Shown here piece by piece: positions 59,831-64,000 of a DNA stretch of 64,000 nt. Each line of letters begins with the position of its first letter. Positions within the stretch are counted from its first letter, which is position 1. Source of the DNA: Bradyrhizobium diazoefficiens (GTDB taxonomy: Bacteria; Pseudomonadota; Alphaproteobacteria; Rhizobiales; Xanthobacteraceae); contig NZ_CP067041.1 in assembly GCF_016599855.1 (NCBI RefSeq), positions 2,976,001-3,040,000 on the forward strand. Reading direction: 5' to 3'. Below the pieces are notes generated by a model that saw only the letters and a program-made list of their open reading frames with translations, ran no database searches and was not told the origin of the DNA. Made by a program: the position numbers and the translations under genes.

Positions 59831-61596
59831 GCGACGCCTCCGAGATAGGCTTCTTGAACCCGCTCGTCACTGCGGATCTCACTCGGCACGCCTTCGCAGA
59901 GCTTGGAGCCGAAATCCAGCACCACGATGCGGTCGACCAGCGACATCACGAACTCCATGTCGTGCTCGACGATCAGGATGGTCAGATGGTCCGCCCGCAA
60001 CGACCTGAGCAGCTCCGCAAGCCGCAGCTTCTCCTGACGGCGCAGGCCCGCTGCTGGCTCGTCCAGCACCAGCAGCGCCGGGTCTGCGGCAAGGGCACGC
60101 GCGATCTCCAGGATCCGCTGGTTGCCGAGCGGCAGATTGCCAGCGAGCTCGAACGGCTTGTCACCGAGCCCGACGCGCTCGAGTTGCATCAGCGCCTCAT
60201 GGCGGGCGCTCGCCTCCTCGCGCTGGTTGAGCCGGAAGGCGCCGGCGAACAGGCCGGTGCTGGTACGGCCATAGGTTCCGAGCATGACGTTTTCCAAAAG
60301 GCCCATGCGCGGTCGCAGCTTCACGTGTTGAAAGGTCCGCGCGATCCCGGCCTTGGCGATGCGGGATTGCGCGTCGCCTGTGATCGGGTGTCCCGCAAAC
60401 ACGATCTCGCCCTTGTTGACGCGGAGCGCGCCGGTCAGGCAGTTGAACATCGTGCTCTTGCCGGCGCCGTTCGGGCCGATCACCGCGAGGATTTCGCCTG
60501 ATAGCACCTCGAAGCTGACATTGTTGACGGCGACGAGGCCGCCGAACCGGCGCTCGGCGCCATCCACCTTCAGAAGGAGCTCGCCCGGCTTCGGCTGGGG
60601 GCGGCGGGGCAGCGGCGGCGCGGCTAGCGGCCGCTCGCGCTTGATCTTCGGCAAGTAGCGCGCGACGAACGGCACGATGCCCTGCCGCGCCCATTGCAAG
60701 AACAGGATGAACAGCGCGGAGAAGGCGACGATCTCGAGTTGGCCGGATGCGCCCCTGGCGATGAGCGGCAGATAGTCCTGCACACTGTTCTTCAGCAGCG
60801 TCACGATGGCAGCTCCCACGACGCCGCCGAGCAGGCTGCCGGCGCCGCCGACCATCGACATCATCAGATATTCGATGCCCATGCCGGCATCGAACGGACC
60901 CGGGCTGATGAAGCGGCTCATATGGGCGTAGAGCCAGCCGGAGAGCGAGGCCAGGAAGGCCGCGATTACGAAGGTCGCGAGCTTGATCCGGAAGGCGTTG
61001 ATGCCGAGGCTCTCGACCAGCATATTGCCGCCGCGCAGTGCGCGCATGGCGCGTCCGAGCCGCGAGTCGAGGAGGTTGTAGCCGAGGACCAGAACGGCCG
61101 CGACGACGCCCCAGATCAGGAAATAGATCTGCACACTGGAGACCAGCGCGAACGATCCGATGCTGACCGGCGGGATCGACGAGATGCCGTTGAAGCGGCC
61201 GAGCCCCTCGACATTGCCGAACAGGAAGCCGATGGCGAGGCCCCAGGCAACGGTGCTGAGCGAGAGGAAATGACCCTGAAGCCGCAGGGTGACGACTCCG
61301 ATCACGGTCGCGACGCCGCAGGTCAGGGCGACGCCAAATAGGAGCCCGAGCCACGGCGAATATCCGTTCAGCGCCGAGACCCAGGCAGTGGCATAGGCCG
61401 CGATGCCGACGAAGGCAGCCTGTCCGAACGACACAATGCCGCCGACACCGGTGAGGACGGCCAGCCCAATGGCGACCAGCGAATAGATGCCGATGTAGTT
61501 CATCAGCGTGATGCTGAACGGGCTCAGGACGAGAGGCGCGAGCCCGAGGCACACCACCGCTGCCACCGCCGCGAGCTGAACGTGAACGCGCGTCAT
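59827..61596 (-). CDS. LivM permease fused to LivG ATPase
   Basis: A 589-residue fusion. Residues about 1-320 are LivM: about nine helices, VGGIVSFGQAAFVGIAAYA near 50, and GGAGSLLGGVVGAAIV near 255. After a Pro-rich linker (about 322-340) residues 345-589 are LivG: Walker A GPNGAGKST, the variant signature LPLGNQRILEIARAL, Walker B LLVLDEPAAGL and VEHDMEFV. Such fusions are known in rhizobia. It forms the transporter with LivH, LivF and the binding protein. Confidence 0.92.
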
Positions 61597-62636
61597 TCCT
61601 CGATCTCCTCCTCGGAATGCAGCGAGACGAGCGATCGCCAGATCAGGATCGGGATCAGCAGCGAGAACACGATAACGTCCTTCAGCGCACTGCTCTCGAA
61701 GGATGCGAAGCTTTCGAGAATGCCGACGCCGACGGCGCCGATCGCAGCTCCAGGATAGCTGGTCATGCCGCCGACGATGGCGCCGACGAACGCCTTGAGG
61801 CCGATCAGGAAGCCGGAATCGTAGAACACTGTGTTCACCGGCGCGATCAGGATACCGGAGACGCCGGCCATCAACGATCCCAGCAGATAGGCGATCGTGC
61901 CGGCGCGCTCGGGGCGTATGCCCATCAGGCGCGAGCCGGTCCGGTTGACGGCGGTGGCGCGGAGCGATTTACCCACTAGCGTGAAGTCGAAGAAGAGATA
62001 CAGCAGGCCAGAGAAGACGAGTGCTGCGATCACGATCAGCATGGTCTGGCCCGAAATCAGCACGCCCGCGAACTCGGTGGAGAACGAGGTCAGCGGCTCG
62101 GTCCGGACGCCTTCGGGACCGAAGAACAGCAGCCCAAGGCCAACCAGCGCGAAATGCAGGGCGACCGAGACGGTCAGGAGCAACAGCACCGTTCCATCCG
62201 CGATGGGGCGGAAGACGATCCGGTCCAGCAGCGGGGCGATCGGTGTGATCAGCATCAAGGCCAGGACGAGTCTGATGCCGAGCGGCGGCTCGGCGCGCAT
62301 CGTCAGCCAGGCGATGCCGACGACGGCCAGCGGAAGCGCGAGATAGAAGAACAGCGCACGCGGAAGCAGCCGAAGCTCGCTGGCGCGCAGCAACGAGATG
62401 ATCTCGATCAGGGTTGCTAGGCACGCGAGAATGACGACCAGCGTGCCCGTGCCAGGAAAGCGCTTTGCATCGAGCGCGGCAAGCGTCAGCGCGGTGAACG
62501 CCGCGATATCGCCAAAGGGAATGAAGATGACCCGCGTCACCGTGAAGATGAGGACGGTTCCGATTGCCACCAGCGCATAAACTGCGCCGGTGGCTATCCC
62601 GTCGATCCCAAGAATGGCCGCGATGTCGCTCGTCAT
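61593..62636 (-). CDS. livH: branched-chain amino acid-type ABC permease LivH
   Basis: A 347-residue permease, longer than typical LivH (about 290-300). It starts IDGIATGAVYALVAIGTVL and has the conserved RATAVNRTGSRLMGIRPERAG loop near residue 240 and KAFVGAIVGGMTSYPGAAIG near the end. The extra length is a hydrophobic segment at about residues 55-120. ATG 62636 has GGGAGA upstream; an in-frame upstream GTG-like start would add 33 residues. Confidence 0.88.
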   Translation of the reverse strand: MTSDIAAILGIDGIATGAVYALVAIGTVLIFTVTRVIFIPFGDIAAFTALTLAALDAKRFPGTGTLVVILACLATLIEIISLLRASELRLLPRALFFYLALPLAVVGIAWLTMRAEPPLGIRLVLALMLITPIAPLLDRIVFRPIADGTVLLLLTVSVALHFALVGLGLLFFGPEGVRTEPLTSFSTEFAGVLISGQTMLIVIAALVFSGLLYLFFDFTLVGKSLRATAVNRTGSRLMGIRPERAGTIAYLLGSLMAGVSGILIAPVNTVFYDSGFLIGLKAFVGAIVGGMTSYPGAAIGAVGVGILESFASFESSALKDVIVFSLLIPILIWRSLVSLHSEEEIEE

Positions 62637-62676
62637 TGAGACGCCGTTCTCCCGGTTTGATGGCCTGTCCTTTCGG

Positions 62677-63825
62677 CTACGGCGCGTATTTCCAGGCGCC
62701 GCCGGTGAGACGAACCACGACGAGCGAGCGCTCATCGACGCCGGTCACGGAACCCGGTTTGAAGTTGTAGACGGCATGGACCCCCGGCAATTCCTTGGTG
62801 CTGAGGATGGCATCCCGCAGCGCCGCGCGGAATTCGGCCGTGCCGGGCTTTGCGGTCTTGAGCGCGCGCTCGGCGGCGTTGGCGAATATCAACCAGGCGT
62901 CGAAGGAATAGGCGGAGAATCCGTCTGTGGTCGGAATGTTGTGGGTCTTCTGGTAGACGGCGCGGAAGTCCAGCGAGATCTTCTTGGCAAAGTGCCCGTC
63001 GGGCAGCTGCTCGGCGACGATCACGGGGCCGGCAGAGACCTGAATGCCCTCAGCCGCCTTGCCGCCGACATTGACGAAGTCCGGATTGACCAGCGCCACC
63101 GTGCCGTAAGTATTGCCCTTGAAGCCGCGCTCGGAGAGGGTGAGGAGGGGCAACGCACCTTGCGTCCCCGAGCCGCCGTCCAGGACGGCGTCCGGCCGTG
63201 CGGCAAGCACCTTCAGGATTTGCGCGGTCACCGAGGTGTCGGTGCGAGCATAGCGCTCGTTGGTCTGGATCTTGATGTCGTCGGCGGCTTCGGCGGCCTT
63301 GGCGCCGTTGTAGACGAGGTCGCCCCATGCGTCCGAGAAGCCGATGTAACCGATGTTCTTCTTGCCATCGCGCTTCATACGGTCGGCAACGATCTTGACG
63401 AGGAGGGATGCCGGCTGCGGCACCGAGACGACCCACTGCTCCGGCGATTCCGGCAGCTTACCGATCGGCGAGACCGCGATCATCGGCACCTTCAGTTCGC
63501 TCGCCACCGCCGCCATGGCGATGGTCGAGGGCGCCGTGGCCGTGCCGATGAGGAGGTCGACCTTCTCTTCCTCCACCAGCTTGCGCGCATTACGGGTCGC
63601 CGCCGACGGGTCGGAGCCGTCGTCGAGCTGGATTAGGCGGATCGTCTCGCCGTTGATCGTCTTCTTGTATTCGTAGGCGGCGTTGATGCCGCGCCCGTAG
63701 GGGATGCCGATTGACGAGCCGTTGCCACTCAAAGACGTGACGAAGCCGATGATGATGTCGGCCTGCGCGGGCGGTGCGACGAAGGCGCCGGCGACAAGTA
63801 CGAGTAAGCTCAGTGTCCTGCGCAT
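62677..63825 (-). CDS. branched-chain amino acid-type ABC substrate-binding protein
   Basis: A 382-residue periplasmic-binding protein (type I fold). The signal peptide is residues 1-22 (LLVLVAGAFVAPPAQA), then IIIGFVTSLSGNGSSIGIPYGRG. GGAGGAGA precedes the ATG. First gene of the importer operon, 40 bp before livH. Liv-type binding proteins in rhizobia bind many amides, aromatic acids and amino acids; the ligand is not predictable here. Its proximity to the aromatic locus makes an aromatic acid possible. Confidence 0.9.
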   Translation of the reverse strand: MRRTLSLLVLVAGAFVAPPAQADIIIGFVTSLSGNGSSIGIPYGRGINAAYEYKKTINGETIRLIQLDDGSDPSAATRNARKLVEEEKVDLLIGTATAPSTIAMAAVASELKVPMIAVSPIGKLPESPEQWVVSVPQPASLLVKIVADRMKRDGKKNIGYIGFSDAWGDLVYNGAKAAEAADDIKIQTNERYARTDTSVTAQILKVLAARPDAVLDGGSGTQGALPLLTLSERGFKGNTYGTVALVNPDFVNVGGKAAEGIQVSAGPVIVAEQLPDGHFAKKISLDFRAVYQKTHNIPTTDGFSAYSFDAWLIFANAAERALKTAKPGTAEFRAALRDAILSTKELPGVHAVYNFKPGSVTGVDERSLVVVRLTGGAWKYAP

Positions 63826-64000
63826 TTGCTCTCTCCTCCGTTGATGCTGGGTCTGAAGGCGTGGAAGCGGATCAGGAAGACCGAGTTGCCGAACCGATGG
63901 AAAGCATTGCTGCGGCGCCGAATGTCGGGCGCGACCAAAGAGAGTTCGCTCGGCCGGGCGTCAGCAGCCATGGCAAGGCGTGCCGCTCAAGTCGCGGGCC

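Overview
The window looks like chromosome of a Bradyrhizobium-type alphaproteobacterium. It is GC-rich, its gene families are typical of soil rhizobia, and translationally coupled operons with ATGA/GTGA overlaps are common. Many ABC importers sit next to catabolic enzymes, and several small lineage-type hypothetical proteins are present. This assignment comes from gene content and familiarity with the families; no search was run. No rRNA, tRNA, CRISPR array or complete insertion sequence was seen.

Layout. 1-4654: a TPP enzyme cut by the left edge, then a large FAD/Fe-S dehydrogenase of the YdiJ type. 4657-9298 (minus): a small heat-shock protein with an unusual leader, two small conserved proteins, an alpha/beta-hydrolase-phosphoribosyltransferase fusion and an erythromycin-esterase-like protein. 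9655-16775: a stand-alone NuoD, then an acyltransferase, a DevC/DevA-like ABC exporter pair, an HSL-type esterase and a cytochrome P450 broken by two single-base frameshifts. 16838-18071: a small conserved protein and a flavin split-barrel stress protein.

18262-26828 is the most distinctive region. A Tau/Ssu-type ABC importer has a binding protein with an extra NosL-like C-terminal domain. It lies beside a Crp/Fnr regulator, a DUF971 protein, a ferredoxin-NADP reductase, an AprA-like flavoprotein, an AprB-like two-cluster ferredoxin and a HEAT-repeat protein. A palindromic motif, CAAYTARTTG or a close relative, lies 50-90 bp upstream of four transcription starts in this block, suggesting one regulon. 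The substrate is unknown; an organosulfur or related anion is the working guess. A decayed amidase and LysR pair follows (26890-28913).

29358-39404 is a long co-directional operon: a glycerol/polyol-type ABC importer (binding protein, two permeases, a 70-residue membrane protein, two ATPases), then DhaL, DhaM, HPr, enzyme I, an HTH regulator and DhaK. It is a self-contained route for uptake and PEP-dependent phosphorylation of dihydroxyacetone or a related triose/polyol. 39609-54327 is an aromatic-acid locus resembling indole-3-acetate (iad-type) catabolism. It holds a Rieske oxygenase with reductase, a CoA ligase, an SDR, two MarR regulators, IorAB, a nitrilase, a gentisate-type bicupin dioxygenase, a FAH-family hydrolase, a thioesterase and an EthD-like protein. 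Its two main promoters share a TATG-N6-CATA operator on or beside the -10 box.

54980-58681 holds an orphan TAXI binding protein, small secreted proteins and a response regulator whose phosphoacceptor Asp is Asn. 59117-63825 (minus) is a branched-chain amino-acid-type ABC importer (livKH, a livM-livG fusion, livF).
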